The notes beneath the pieces are model-generated. The model saw only the letters and a list, made by a program, of their open reading frames with translations. It was not told the origin of the DNA and searched no databases. From an uncultured Nitrospira sp. (GTDB lineage Bacteria; Nitrospirota; Nitrospiria; Nitrospirales; Nitrospiraceae), in contig CABVRZ010000030.1 in the NCBI GenBank assembly GCA_902500775.1, forward strand, positions 1 through 56,080: DNA of 56,080 nucleotides. Direction: 5' to 3'. The translations under genes were made by a program, and so were the position numbers. Shown here piece after piece: positions 34,187 through 43,771 of the stretch (positions are counted from its first letter, which is position 1; every line of letters begins with the position of its first letter).

Positions 34187-35947
34187 CTACCCTTCCTCGC
34201 TGAAGGTGACACGGTTGATCTCTCGCAGCGATGTCTCGCCTTTCAAGACCTTGTTGAGGGCCGACTGACGCAGTGTAATCATTCCACCAGTGACCGCTCG
34301 ATACCTGATTTCTGAGAGTGGTCGCTCCGCGTGGATCATCTCCTTGATCTCATCCGTCAAGTCCAGGAATTCCGTGATGCACTTCCTCCCCCGATATCCT
34401 GTCCCATGACATTGCGAACATCCAGTTCCTTCGTAAAACAGCGTGTCCTTGTACTGATGATAGTCCAATCCTGACTCTTCAATTAGCGCCTGCTGTGCTT
34501 TCATCGATGTCCGACACGATGGGCACAGTATTCGAACCAGTCGTTGAGCCAGCACGCAGTTAAGCGCGGCCAGAAAATTATAGGCATCAATCCCCATCGA
34601 TGCGAATCGACCGATCACATCGAAGACATTGTTGGCATGAACCGTCGTCAGTACCAGGTGCCCCGTCAGGGCAGACTGAATGGCGATCTGTGCGGTCTCA
34701 GCATCTCGAATCTCACCAACCATAATCTTATCCGGGTCATGACGGAGAACAGACCGAAGGCCTCTGGCAAACGTCAACCCCTTCTTCTCGTTGACCGGAA
34801 TCTGCACCACCCCCGACAGCTGATACTCGACCGGATCCTCGATCGTAATCAGCTTGTCTTCCTGTGTGTTCATTTCAGAAATAGCCGCATACAAGGTCGT
34901 TGTCTTTCCGCTTCCAGTCGGTCCGGTCACCAAGACCATGCCATGCGGGCGTGTGATCGATTTTCGAAATCGCTTCAGATCCTCCGGATTGAACCCCAGG
35001 CGCTCAAGCTTCAAATCCGAGACGCCGGTCGCAATAGAATCTCGATCCAGTATTCTGATGACGACGGACTCCCCAAAGACACTGGGCAAGATGGACACGC
35101 GGAAATCCACCGTTTTTCGATCCAGCTTCATACGGAAACTTCCGTCTTGCGGAACACGGCGTTCCGCAATATCGAGCTCAGACATGACCTTCAGACGAGA
35201 CACCAGGGGGGCATGCAGCCGAATATCCAACGGCTCCATCGCCGGAACAAGAATCCCGTCAACACGCAGCTTGACGTTGGTCGCACGGTCGGCTGCCTCA
35301 ATGTGGATGTCGCTCGCTCGGCGTTGCATGGCGTTTAATAGGATCGAGTCTAATAGTTTGACGGTCGGGCTCTGGTCTTCTCCGACATGGTCAAGGGCGA
35401 GTATTTCTTCCCCTCGCTCGTCCTCCTTGACCAAGACCGATCGATATTCTGCTTCGAACTCACGGAGTATTTGGCTCGAGCCTTCACTGCGTTCCAGTGC
35501 TGCCATGATGGCGCTTCTGGGACTGACCACGAGTTCCAACGGCTTTCCAATCAGCAGTTCCAATTCGTCCAGCCCAAGAAGGTTGTGGGGTTCTGCAACG
35601 GCAATCTTTAATACACCGGCCTGCTCATTGAGCGGCACAAAGGGAAGGCGTTGCATCCATTTGATCGAGATGGAGTCATAGTACTGAGGATCGACCCGAA
35701 AGTTCGTCAGCTCGTCGTAAACAAGCCCATACTGGCTGGCCAACGCATGGGCGAGCTGGTCTTCTGACAGAAGTCCGTCGTTGATTAAGGCCTTCCCCAA
35801 GGCCGCTGGCACTCCCTTGACATGACGTAGCATCTCCTCCGCCATGTGCCTTGTGAGCACTCCCTGACTGACCAAAACATCCGCCAGAGTTGGGCGAGCA
35901 ACACTACGAGACATGCACAGGCCCCCAAAGCAGTATGAACTTTCCAT
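34187..35947 (-). CDS. GspE/PilB-type secretion ATPase
   Basis: 586 residues. Two N-terminal MshEN-like repeats (TLADVLVSQGVLTRHMAEEML and the QLAHALASQYGLVYDELTNF region) are followed by the hexameric ATPase: Walker A GPTGSGKTTT, an Asp box (TIEDPVEYQL), Walker B VGEIRDAETA and a His box (HLVLTTVHAN). A four-cysteine zinc motif (CPSC and CSQCHGTGYRGRK) is present, as in GspE/PilB. It powers pilus or pseudopilus assembly from the cytoplasm. An internal ATG at 35914 (MSRSVARPTLADVLV) is a plausible start, since the first 11 residues look unlike the family. It lies 22 bases after the GspF gene. Confidence 0.94.
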   Translation of the reverse strand: MESSYCFGGLCMSRSVARPTLADVLVSQGVLTRHMAEEMLRHVKGVPAALGKALINDGLLSEDQLAHALASQYGLVYDELTNFRVDPQYYDSISIKWMQRLPFVPLNEQAGVLKIAVAEPHNLLGLDELELLIGKPLELVVSPRSAIMAALERSEGSSQILREFEAEYRSVLVKEDERGEEILALDHVGEDQSPTVKLLDSILLNAMQRRASDIHIEAADRATNVKLRVDGILVPAMEPLDIRLHAPLVSRLKVMSELDIAERRVPQDGSFRMKLDRKTVDFRVSILPSVFGESVVIRILDRDSIATGVSDLKLERLGFNPEDLKRFRKSITRPHGMVLVTGPTGSGKTTTLYAAISEMNTQEDKLITIEDPVEYQLSGVVQIPVNEKKGLTFARGLRSVLRHDPDKIMVGEIRDAETAQIAIQSALTGHLVLTTVHANNVFDVIGRFASMGIDAYNFLAALNCVLAQRLVRILCPSCRTSMKAQQALIEESGLDYHQYKDTLFYEGTGCSQCHGTGYRGRKCITEFLDLTDEIKEMIHAERPLSEIRYRAVTGGMITLRQSALNKVLKGETSLREINRVTFSEEG

Positions 35948-35969
35948 TCACTCTCGTTGACCTCTCTAT

Positions 35970-37184
35970 TTATCCTCCCACTGCTCCCGCCATTTGAAAC
36001 ACTGGCAGGTACATCACGACCACAATCCCTCCTACTAGGACTCCCATCACAAGTAGTAACGCTGGCTCCATCCATGTCGTCAGCTGACCCAGTCTGGTAT
36101 CCAAATCAGCTTCGTAAAATTCTGCAACATCCTTGAGCATAGCCTCTAATGACCCCGTCTCCTCACCAACCGACAACATTTCAATGACAAGCTTGGGAAA
36201 CACCTGGCAGCGCTCCAAGGCGCCCGCTAAGGTTGTGCCCTCCCGAATCTCCTCAACCGCTCCCGCCAAAACAGAGGAGATGAATCGATTTGAGACAGCT
36301 GCTCGAGCACCCTGCAGCGCATCCACGAGCGGGGTTCCTCCGGCAAGGATAGTTCCTAATGTTCTCGTGAACTGCACAGTGTTATGTTTCACCGCAACTG
36401 CTCCCACTAATGGCAGGTTCAGGAGAAGACGGTCGATCATTAGTTGTCCCGCAGAAGTGGCATAGTAGGCTCGAATACCAAGCATCCCTCCCGCCAGGGC
36501 AAGCGTTACGGCCAAGCCCCATGCCTCTGCATGTGCTACAAGCTGCAGCAAGAGTTGCGTCGCCCATGGCAAAGCCTTTCCTGTTTCTCCATAGACAGAA
36601 ATAAATGTCGGCATAACATAGGCCACCAAGAAGCCAATCACGGCCACACCGATCACAATGAGGAATATCGGATACGATATCGCCTTTGTCATTTTTTGAC
36701 GCAGCCCGATCATGAGCTTTAGATACACCACGTAGCGGTGCAGCACCTCCGGAAGGTTGCCCGACTGCTCACCTGCCTTGATCGTCGCCACATAGAGATC
36801 TGGGAAATATGCGGAATGTTTCGCCAGCGCATCCGATGCGGATGCCCCACTTCGGATATCTTCCTTCACGTCGCGTAGCACCTGCCGAAATCCTGGGTGC
36901 CCTGCGCGTTCGATGAGCAAGTCCCAAACTCGCAAGATAGGCAATCCGGACCTGATGAGTGCCAACAGTTCTTGATTAAAAATCATAAACTGCCCGAGGG
37001 GGAGCCCACCGAACGACCACGATCGCCCAGTTCGCGTTGGATTTGCCCCGCGACGATTGAGGGTAAAAACCAGGAGCCCCTGTGATTCCAGTTTTGCGCG
37101 AACGGCCGCTTCTCCCTCGCCTTCCAGATAACCTTGGATCATGGATCCATCAGACCGTGCGACTCGATATGCAAATACTGCCAT
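35970..37184 (-). CDS. GspF/PilC-type inner membrane platform protein
   Basis: 404 residues, the normal GspF length. Two copies of the T2SSF domain (about 65-190 and 265-390) are separated by membrane helices, with the motifs QELLALIRSGLPILRVWDLL, YFPDLYVATIKAGEQSGNLPEVLHR, then FTRTLGTILAGGTPLVDAL and EMLSVGEETGSLEAMLKDVAEFYE. The start carries YRVARSDGSMIQGYLEGEGEAAVRAKLESQG, the usual N-terminal ARxxP-like domain. It interacts with the ATPase to move pilin subunits. The gene follows the LysM lipoprotein after 44 bases. Confidence 0.94.
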   Translation of the reverse strand: MAVFAYRVARSDGSMIQGYLEGEGEAAVRAKLESQGLLVFTLNRRGANPTRTGRSWSFGGLPLGQFMIFNQELLALIRSGLPILRVWDLLIERAGHPGFRQVLRDVKEDIRSGASASDALAKHSAYFPDLYVATIKAGEQSGNLPEVLHRYVVYLKLMIGLRQKMTKAISYPIFLIVIGVAVIGFLVAYVMPTFISVYGETGKALPWATQLLLQLVAHAEAWGLAVTLALAGGMLGIRAYYATSAGQLMIDRLLLNLPLVGAVAVKHNTVQFTRTLGTILAGGTPLVDALQGARAAVSNRFISSVLAGAVEEIREGTTLAGALERCQVFPKLVIEMLSVGEETGSLEAMLKDVAEFYEADLDTRLGQLTTWMEPALLLVMGVLVGGIVVVMYLPVFQMAGAVGG

Positions 37185-37228
37185 AGCGCTAGCTCTTCAC
37201 CATCGAGCGATAAATTCCTCTGACATGA

Positions 37229-38062
37229 CTACCTTTGCCCATACTCTGGTTCATCAACGACCGACTCCGGCAACCATAGACTTTGACCCGCTTGAATATA
37301 ATCTGTGGCGAGCTCGTTGATGGTCATCAGCTGATGCACAGAGATATGATATCGTTGGGCAAGACTCCAAAGCGTGTCTCCATACTTGATCCTGACCCGT
37401 GTATGCGTGGCCAACGCCACCGGCTGCGCCAGAGTTACTCCTTGGCCCACCGAGTCTGTACCAGGCATCAGCTCGTCCAATTGCGAGCGGACTCGATGAT
37501 TTTCTGGCAGATCGTCGAGTGATCCTGCCTCGCTCATCCCCGCTGGCACGGATCTCGGCTGCTTCTCTCCCGGGAAATCCATAGTCGTTGAAGCAATACC
37601 GCCAGCGGCTGTCTTCTCACTCCTTGATAGCTGTTTCCGGAGCTGCTTAAGCTGGTTCTGAAGTACCGCCCCTGTTCGCGTGATTCGTTCTCGATCAGCA
37701 CGAGACTCGGCTAGTTCTTCCCGTTGCAAACCAATCACATTCCGTGCCTCGCTCAATCGGTGCTCCGCTTCCCGAACATGCCCTTCAAGCTGCGCCCGAA
37801 TCACCTGCGTCTCGGCTAACTCCTGGTTCCGTACCTCGACGTCTGCGCGCAACTCCGCCATCGTGTGTTGTGCATCTTTCAACGATCCATTGAGCACATC
37901 GACCATAAGTTGCAGATCTGACATCTTTGGATTCGCGAGAGGGTCCAATGCACTACAGGCCACGAGATTGAGTAGAACCAGCAGGGCACTCAGATTCCTC
38001 CATACTGTGTTCCATTGGAATGCCTTGGACAGCCGACACAATGTACGACCATGGAGTTTCAT
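37229..38062 (-). CDS. LysM-domain lipoprotein with coiled coil
   Basis: 277 residues from ATG 38062 (MKLHGRTLCRLSKAFQWNT), seven bases after the stop of the pseudopilin. A lipobox LNLVACS gives the lipid-linked Cys. A long coiled coil (about 50-150: QNQLKQLRKQLSRSEK and EVRNQELAETQVIRAQLEGH) is followed by a low-complexity linker and a C-terminal LysM domain (RIKYGDTLWSLAQRYHISVHQLMTINELATDYIQAGQSLWLP). LysM binds peptidoglycan. In the operon it could anchor the secretin to the wall, as FimV or TsaP do in other pilus systems. The longer upstream frame overlaps the pseudopilin and is unlikely. Confidence 0.82.
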   Translation of the reverse strand: MKLHGRTLCRLSKAFQWNTVWRNLSALLVLLNLVACSALDPLANPKMSDLQLMVDVLNGSLKDAQHTMAELRADVEVRNQELAETQVIRAQLEGHVREAEHRLSEARNVIGLQREELAESRADRERITRTGAVLQNQLKQLRKQLSRSEKTAAGGIASTTMDFPGEKQPRSVPAGMSEAGSLDDLPENHRVRSQLDELMPGTDSVGQGVTLAQPVALATHTRVRIKYGDTLWSLAQRYHISVHQLMTINELATDYIQAGQSLWLPESVVDEPEYGQR

Positions 38063-38069
38063 GCCAGAA

Positions 38070-38474
38070 TTACCATTTGTTATAGGGAGTCCCGTTAGTC
38101 CCAATAAGGTCCGACCCTGAATACACATCAAAAACACCACCCTCGGTCGGCTCGCTCATCTCTTGCCAGGAACTCGATGAGTTCGTGAATGGATCTTTGG
38201 GAAGGGCTCGAAGATAGCCGGTCACCACTAATCCTTCCAACGAGGGCGGATACTTCCCCTGGTCAGCCCGGTGATGATCCAACAGCTCACGCAGCGTGAA
38301 CAGATCCTGCCGTAATACTGTTTCCCTCGCCTTGAGCAGCGAAGCCTGGTAGGACGGAGCCGCGATGGTCGCGAGAATGCCGATGATGGATACAACGATC
38401 AGAAGTTCGACAAGGGTGAATCCTTTCGCATTCCATCCAGCGGCGCTACCAATCCTGATATTTGGAGCCATCAA
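38070..38474 (-). CDS. GspG-type pseudopilin
   Basis: 134 residues (ATG pair at 38474 and 38471). The prepilin motif is canonical: NAKGFTLVELLIVVSIIGILATIAAPSYQ, with Glu5 in the mature protein. The body continues QDLFTLRELLDHHRADQGKYPPSLEGLVVTGYLRALPKDPFT, the normal GspG calcium-region pattern (YP.SLE.L...GYL...P.DP). It overlaps the preceding pseudopilin gene (38446) by 29 bases. It is the probable major pseudopilin of the cluster. A peptidase (PilD) gene is not in the window. Confidence 0.88.
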   Translation of the reverse strand: MMAPNIRIGSAAGWNAKGFTLVELLIVVSIIGILATIAAPSYQASLLKARETVLRQDLFTLRELLDHHRADQGKYPPSLEGLVVTGYLRALPKDPFTNSSSSWQEMSEPTEGGVFDVYSGSDLIGTNGTPYNKW

Positions 38475-38952
38475 TTGCGATTGCCTCGCTTTGCGTCATG
38501 ACATCGTAGACATCTTCACCACACCAACTGATCGGCTTTGGCTGATCCTTGTAGCATCGCAACAACCAGTCCGCTTTCCCCGTCAATGGATCAATCGGCA
38601 TGATCCGCAGATACCGTTTCATCGTCGTACCTCGAACAGTGGCCTCTTCCCCTGTCAATTTGACCCCCAACAACGTCTCAAGAGCCTTTGGATACCCGTA
38701 TTGACCTGAGACCTCTTTGCACACCAACCGATTTTTCACGCAGGCAGATCCCAGCAACACATCCCCATCACGGTTCCAGTCCAGCTTAAACGAGTCAATG
38801 GCGCTTCGAATCGTTCGAAGCTGTTGGCGTAATTCAATTTCTTGAGTCCGTTTCGTCGAGACTTTGCTCAACGGCATCGCCACGGACGCCAGAATGGCCA
38901 CAATCGTCATCGTGACAAGAATCTCGACCAGCGTGAGTCCAGTTTCCCTCAC
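38446..38952 (-). CDS. Second GspG/H-like pseudopilin
   Basis: 168 residues. The prepilin motif RETGLTLVEILVTMTIVAILASVAMPL has a Gly cleavage site and Glu5. It is longer than the neighbour and has two cysteines in the GSACVKNRLVCKEVSGQYGYP region that could form a disulphide. It continues KRYLRIMPIDPLTGKADWLL, similar to GspG. Its ATG overlaps the stop of the secretin gene by four bases, so translation is coupled. It may be a minor subunit. Confidence 0.85.
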   Translation of the reverse strand: MRETGLTLVEILVTMTIVAILASVAMPLSKVSTKRTQEIELRQQLRTIRSAIDSFKLDWNRDGDVLLGSACVKNRLVCKEVSGQYGYPKALETLLGVKLTGEEATVRGTTMKRYLRIMPIDPLTGKADWLLRCYKDQPKPISWCGEDVYDVMTQSEAIAIDGSKYQDW

Positions 38953-41273
38953 CGGACCCGCACCACTCCAGCTCCAACCACTTCAGTTGATGTCTGCACC
39001 GGGCTACTAGAATCCAACAGTTCCACACGAACCGGTGATACCCCAGGCGCCTTCGCAAGGAAAGTGACCCCCACAGTTCGTGGCGCTTGCCCAGCTGGGC
39101 GAGCCAAACGGAACATGATGGTACCTGCCCCACTTGCACTCTCCTCCCCCACACTTTCACTACTCCTGGCCAACTCAGCATCGTCCAATCGCTTGAATTG
39201 CAAAATATCGGGATCGTATTCCAACTTAAACATACTCTCGTCGGACGAACGAACTTGCCCGTCTACGATGGCGAGCGTGACGTCTTTACCGAATTGCACA
39301 ATCGAGTCCCCCGGCTTGATAACCAATTGAGGACCAGGCGTCGCTAACTGGGCGAGCGATCCTCCCGTGTTCGGCTGTCCATTCCCCCTATCCATTGCTT
39401 TATCTCGGGAAATAGTTCTCCCAGAGTCACTTCCAATCGAAGGTAGTAACTTGGGGGAAGAATTAGAAAAGACCGGATGGCTTGCATAATTAAATTCAGT
39501 ACCAGACCAAAATGCGTGAGTACTGCTCCCGGGGAGAAGCGTCGGCTGCGCAATATGAGGGGTGATGGTGAGAATCACTTCCGTTGTGACACGTTTTGTC
39601 TCAAATGAGCTCAACATATTTCCAATCAGCGGCAAATCTCCGATCCAAGGAATCGTGACTCTTGTTCGTTTGTCTTCTTCTTGCAGGAGCCCACCGAGAA
39701 CAATTGTCTCTCCATCACGCATACTCAGCGTCGTCTCTGCTGAACGGTTACCAAACTTGAATTGCTGAATTCGGGGAGCATCCTGGAGAATTTCCTTTTC
39801 TCCAACTCGAACCACTTCGACTTTCATCTTCAGCGACAATTCGTTACCAAGTCGGATCGAAGGCTCCACAGTCAGCTTGACACCCGTATCTCGAAACTCG
39901 ATCGATGTGACGGTCGACGTCGTTGGGACAGCTCCGGTAGTGGCTTGTCCGGGCAACACATTGGTGGTTGAAAGGAGAATCGGTTGCTTATCCCCGATAT
40001 TGATCTCTGCCTTCTTGTTGTTCAGAACACGGACTTTAGGGGACGCGAGCGTCTTGGCATCAGATTGTTGCTTAAAGAAATCCAGCAATACTGTCGTTGG
40101 GAGTTTAAACAGATAGTTACTGGGGCCAAGGTCGGTCAGTTGCCGATACGTCATATGCACGGCCTCAGCCGCTAATGGGCCTGCAAACCCAGCCGCCACC
40201 AACCCAGCTCCCGCTTGCTTGGGATAACTTAATCCGTACTTCTGCTCTTTTGTCCGATTTACCTCCAGCACCTCTAACTCAAAAAGCACCTCTGGTTCCG
40301 ATCGGTCGTTGGCAAGAATAATCTTCTCGGCAAGTTCCAACTTCTCCGGTTGGTCACGCATAACGATAGCATTCAGCTGCTCGTTTGCATGCATTCGTTT
40401 TGAGTCCAACATACTCTTGAGCAACAACACCATATCCTTCGCCTTGGCCGTCGACAGATAGAAGGTCCTGATCATCAGATCCTGATACTGCTCCTGCTTC
40501 TGCTTGGTATCAGGACTGACCACCAATACGGTCGGCGAGACCTGCCTTGAAAATAGGCCATTGCTGTTAAGAATCAGATGCATGGCGTCTTCAAACGGCG
40601 TCTCCTGAACAGAGATTGATATCGGGTCGTTCCGAACATCCTTATCGAAAACCAGAGTGAACCCACCAGCCTTTGCCACGCCTTCTAACACTTCCCTGAT
40701 GCCGGCATTCTTGAACTTCAGCGTGACTGGCTGCCTCGAATGCGCAGCCCTCGTACGGGCTTGCTGTTCCTCAGCGAGACGACTGATCCTCTCCAGTGGC
40801 TCGTGGTAGGTGGGATCGAGCTCGGCAGCGCGTGAAAACCTACTCAGCGCTTCCTCAGTTCGTCCAAGTTGTGCTAACCGTTCAGCCTCGCGATACTGAG
40901 AACGGGACTCCTTCACACGAGTCGCATTCTGAAAACCCGCCTGGTACTCGGCATTCGAGGGTTCAATTGCCAGCGCGTGTTTGAATTCTTCCAGCGCGAG
41001 ATCAACCTGCTTCTCTTTGAGTAGCGTTCGGCCTCGCTCAGCATATCCTGCAGCAGCGCGTTCACGAGCCAACACATACTTGCCTTGAAGAGCAGCATTA
41101 AACGGATCGTCTTTTAACGCCTGCTTATAGGCAAGACTCGCCTCTTCCCATCGTTCTGAAGCCAAATGCTGATCTCCACGCTTAACGTCCGCCGAGACAA
41201 GCAGCGAACAGCCCGTGATCAACAAGACGCCAAAACCCAACACACCACCTACGAGACGGGAATCTGGACACAT
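38949..41273 (-). CDS. Outer membrane secretin with N-terminal TPRs and C-terminal cohesin-like domain
   Basis: 774 residues from ATG 41273 (MCPDSRLVGGVLGFGVLL); the frame extends to another ATG at 41345. The lipobox LLITGCSLL marks a lipoprotein. Next come TPR repeats (residues about 40-160, WEEASLAYKQALKDDPFNAA, VDLALEEFKHALAIEPSNA, TEEALSRFSRAAELDPTYHE), a secretin/STN segment (PVTLKFKNAGIREVLEGVAKAGG), N-domains, the secretin core (LASPKVRVLNNKKAEINIGD, then RDGETIVLGGLLQEEDKRT and PLIGNMLSS), and a cohesin-like end (VTLAIVDGQVRSSDESMFKLEYDPDILQF). It forms the outer membrane pore of the pilus or secretion machine. TPR and cohesin parts are extra features compared with classical GspD/PilQ. 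Confidence 0.93.
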   Translation of the reverse strand: MCPDSRLVGGVLGFGVLLITGCSLLVSADVKRGDQHLASERWEEASLAYKQALKDDPFNAALQGKYVLARERAAAGYAERGRTLLKEKQVDLALEEFKHALAIEPSNAEYQAGFQNATRVKESRSQYREAERLAQLGRTEEALSRFSRAAELDPTYHEPLERISRLAEEQQARTRAAHSRQPVTLKFKNAGIREVLEGVAKAGGFTLVFDKDVRNDPISISVQETPFEDAMHLILNSNGLFSRQVSPTVLVVSPDTKQKQEQYQDLMIRTFYLSTAKAKDMVLLLKSMLDSKRMHANEQLNAIVMRDQPEKLELAEKIILANDRSEPEVLFELEVLEVNRTKEQKYGLSYPKQAGAGLVAAGFAGPLAAEAVHMTYRQLTDLGPSNYLFKLPTTVLLDFFKQQSDAKTLASPKVRVLNNKKAEINIGDKQPILLSTTNVLPGQATTGAVPTTSTVTSIEFRDTGVKLTVEPSIRLGNELSLKMKVEVVRVGEKEILQDAPRIQQFKFGNRSAETTLSMRDGETIVLGGLLQEEDKRTRVTIPWIGDLPLIGNMLSSFETKRVTTEVILTITPHIAQPTLLPGSSTHAFWSGTEFNYASHPVFSNSSPKLLPSIGSDSGRTISRDKAMDRGNGQPNTGGSLAQLATPGPQLVIKPGDSIVQFGKDVTLAIVDGQVRSSDESMFKLEYDPDILQFKRLDDAELARSSESVGEESASGAGTIMFRLARPAGQAPRTVGVTFLAKAPGVSPVRVELLDSSSPVQTSTEVVGAGVVRVR

Positions 41274-41512
41274 TTTCCGATGACCAGTCACAAGACCTCT
41301 TCCATGCGGGCCAGATTGCCTGAATGCAAGGATGCCCTCACCCATCCATCAATGTATCAATTTCTTATACTACGGATTAAAACGGGCTCAAAGGAAAAGG
41401 CCAGAAATTGAAAAGGAGAGATTAGAGCCGCGGCCCGCTGAAATTTGATGCCCGCGGGATATTCCCAGGATACTTACAGGATGACCGTGCGCAGGTCGGC
41501 CTGATTCGGTTC

Positions 41513-42808
41513 TTATAATCGCCAGTATTTTAATGGGGGGGGGATTTGGATCGGATCGAAGATGCTCTTGATATCGATCAGGACACCTTGATTTTGGCTC
41601 CGAAGCTTCGCCAACAAAGTCTGGAGGCCCACATCAGAAAATCGCTTATGTGCAACGGCAACGATCAGCCCATCAAGATTCTTCATCTCGTCCCACTCGA
41701 CCAGATGAATACCATACTCTGCTACCGCCTCTTCCTTTTCCGCAATAGGATCATGGACCAATACTTGTACGCCATATTCGAGAAGCTCTCGAATGATATC
41801 GGGCACCTTGCTATTGCGAAGGTCCGGCACATTTTCCTTAAACGTCAAACCAAACACACCGACCCGCAGCTCATTCGCCGGACGCGATAATTGACTGAGC
41901 AATTTCATGGTCTGTTCAGCCGCGAACTTCCCCATCCCGTTGTTGATACGGCGGCCAGCAAGAATGACTTCCGGGTGATACCCCACCGATTCCGCCTTTG
42001 AGGTCAAATAGTAGGGGTCCACACCAATGCAATGGCCACCGACAAGACCTGGGGAAAACTTAAGAAAATTCCACTTCGTCCCCGCAGCCTCAAGGACCGA
42101 CTTGGTATCGATCCCGAGTCGATGAAAGATCAACGACAGCTCATTCATCAATGCAATGTTCAAATCTCGCTGAGTGTTTTCAATCACCTTGGCCGCTTCT
42201 GCTACCTTGATGCCTGAAGCGCGATGAATACCTGCTTTGACAACGAGCGCATAGGTGTCCGCCACGATATCCAGAGAATCTCGATCCTGTGCTGAGACAA
42301 CCTTGATAATCTTCTCAAGCGTATGTTCCTTATCCCCTGGATTGATTCGCTCCGGTGAATATCCGACCTTAAAATCAACCCCGGCCTTCATACCCGACGT
42401 TTGTTCTAAAATAGGCAAACAGATTTCTTCTGTTGCCCCAGGATAAACCGTTGATTCGTAGACCACGATGGTCCCAGAAGATAAATTTCGACCAATCAGC
42501 TCGGAGGCCTTTTGCAAAGCTGTCAGATCCGGCTGCAAAGCATCATTGATCGGTGTGGGTACAGCCACAATGATGAAGTTTGCAGATTTCAGATCGGCTG
42601 GCTCCGAAGTGTACCGTACCTGAGCGATCCCAAGATCCTCTTTTGACACTTCACCGGTCCGATCCATTCCTTTCTGTAATTCTTCGATTTTCTTCTTATT
42701 GATATCAAACCCGATAACTGGACCGATTTTCCCAAAGGCTATGGCGATCGGAAGACCGACGTAGCCCAACCCGACCACTGCAATCGCACGTGTTTGTCGC
42801 TTGGCCAT
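41513..42808 (-). CDS. UDP-N-acetyl-sugar dehydrogenase (TviB/WecC family)
   Basis: 431 residues from ATG 42808 (MAKRQTRAIAVVGLGYVGLP) with GAGAGAGA upstream; the longer frame (42859) has no such signal. It has the NAD motif VGLGYVGLP, the Thr/Ser-rich IIVAVPTPIN, the STVYPGATEE stretch, and the catalytic Cys in PGLVGGHCIGVDPYYLTSKAE. It oxidises UDP-N-acetylglucosamine or galactosamine to the uronic acid for polysaccharide synthesis. The final part contains GVFGLTFKENVPDLRNSKVPDIIRELL. The family member (UDP-GalNAc versus UDP-GlcNAc) cannot be decided. It stands alone, 168 bases from the secretin operon. Confidence 0.92.
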   Translation of the reverse strand: MAKRQTRAIAVVGLGYVGLPIAIAFGKIGPVIGFDINKKKIEELQKGMDRTGEVSKEDLGIAQVRYTSEPADLKSANFIIVAVPTPINDALQPDLTALQKASELIGRNLSSGTIVVYESTVYPGATEEICLPILEQTSGMKAGVDFKVGYSPERINPGDKEHTLEKIIKVVSAQDRDSLDIVADTYALVVKAGIHRASGIKVAEAAKVIENTQRDLNIALMNELSLIFHRLGIDTKSVLEAAGTKWNFLKFSPGLVGGHCIGVDPYYLTSKAESVGYHPEVILAGRRINNGMGKFAAEQTMKLLSQLSRPANELRVGVFGLTFKENVPDLRNSKVPDIIRELLEYGVQVLVHDPIAEKEEAVAEYGIHLVEWDEMKNLDGLIVAVAHKRFSDVGLQTLLAKLRSQNQGVLIDIKSIFDPIQIPPPLKYWRL

Positions 42809-42859
42809 ATCTCTCTCACATTCTTCAGAGATCAGTTGCAATGGGAACGATGGTAACAA

Positions 42860-43690
42860 TGGCAGAAGATACCTGGCTCGTCAAGAACTGGATGATCTTT
42901 ATATAGATGCCCTCTCCTCACAATCTCCGACTCTCACATGACCCATTTCTCAGTAAAGCCTACATCTGTTGCAATTGAGGAGTTCCCACCGCTCTATCTA
43001 CGTATTTATACCAGGCTGGTCTTGCGGAGAGACTGACCAATTTTCAGTAAGCTGGAAACAACTCTCTAGGCTCTGAGATACAGGGTATCTATCAGCAGGC
43101 GGTCTACCTTCCCATTAGGCCTCGGGGAACATCCTGTCAACAATCCACGCCTGGCCCAGGCGTATGGAGCAGTTGTACCACATCTTGAACGGCCCACACG
43201 CCCTCAACGCGTCTGTCTATTGAAAGCCCAATCGAATGACCTCGATGAGCCTATTGAGCACCCGCAGATTTTCACCCACGGAATACCATGCGAGATCGGG
43301 AAATACAGCTTCGGTCTATTCAACTGCTGCTAGGGCAACAGAAACATGTCTCTGCTGGTCACCGCTTCCAGCTAAAGTGATTGGCCTATGGCTTCCTGAT
43401 GGAATCCTCCAGAGTAATGAGTCCTGAACCTAGTGAAAGGCAGCCCGAGAAATATCAACAAGATCAGAAGAGAATAGCCAGATCACAATATATAATTATC
43501 AATAATATTAAATATTTAAAACATATAAAGAACCTATTCGTTTATCTGTACAAGCAGGAGAGCTGCACCTTCCTTCCCTCTGTATGGCGAGAGATCGCAT
43601 TGCGGTACAACGTAGACAATTTTCCTCATTCAAGCATTTGAAAATCCTGTTAATCCAGTAGCAACCCTTCGAAGTCCATGTCCAAATTAC
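42860..43690. other. Long gap without genes; AT-rich tract and one perfect palindrome
   Basis: No open frame here looks real. The stretch at about 43485-43550 is strongly AT-rich (ATATATAATTATC and TATTAAATATTTAAAAC) compared with the surroundings, and could be a promoter-proximal or transferred piece. At 43147-43163 the sequence ACGCCTGG-C-CCAGGCGT is a perfect 8-bp inverted repeat, a possible protein-binding site. The gap separates the minus-strand dehydrogenase from the plus-strand BACON gene. Confidence 0.55.
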
Positions 43691-43692
43691 AC

Positions 43693-43709
43693 GCGGCACT
43701 CGACTTGCT
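43693..43709 (+). promoter_or_regulatory. Probable sigma-54 promoter for the BACON protein gene
   Basis: The sequence CGGCACTCGACTTGCT places GG at 43695-43696 and GC at 43707-43708 with exactly ten bases between, matching the -24/-12 consensus TGGCAC-N5-TTGCA at nearly every key base. Transcription would begin near 43720, about 50 bases before the ATG at 43772. A sigma-54 activator gene lies 1.9 kb downstream (45623-47062). Confidence 0.6.
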
Positions 43710-43771
43710 CCTAATCCGGCTTCGTCGTGAATCGTTCACCTCACGACGGACTCGCAAGGAGGATCCACGCG

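Noticed and set aside
41400-41512. GC-rich inverted repeat CCCGC...GCGGG downstream of the nucleotide-sugar dehydrogenase as a terminator
   Set aside because: The stem is short with a 15-base loop and no T-run; support is too weak for a feature.
43236-43641. Short plus-strand frames in the 43.2-43.6 kb gap
   Set aside because: No ribosome binding sites, no family resemblance and AT-rich composition.
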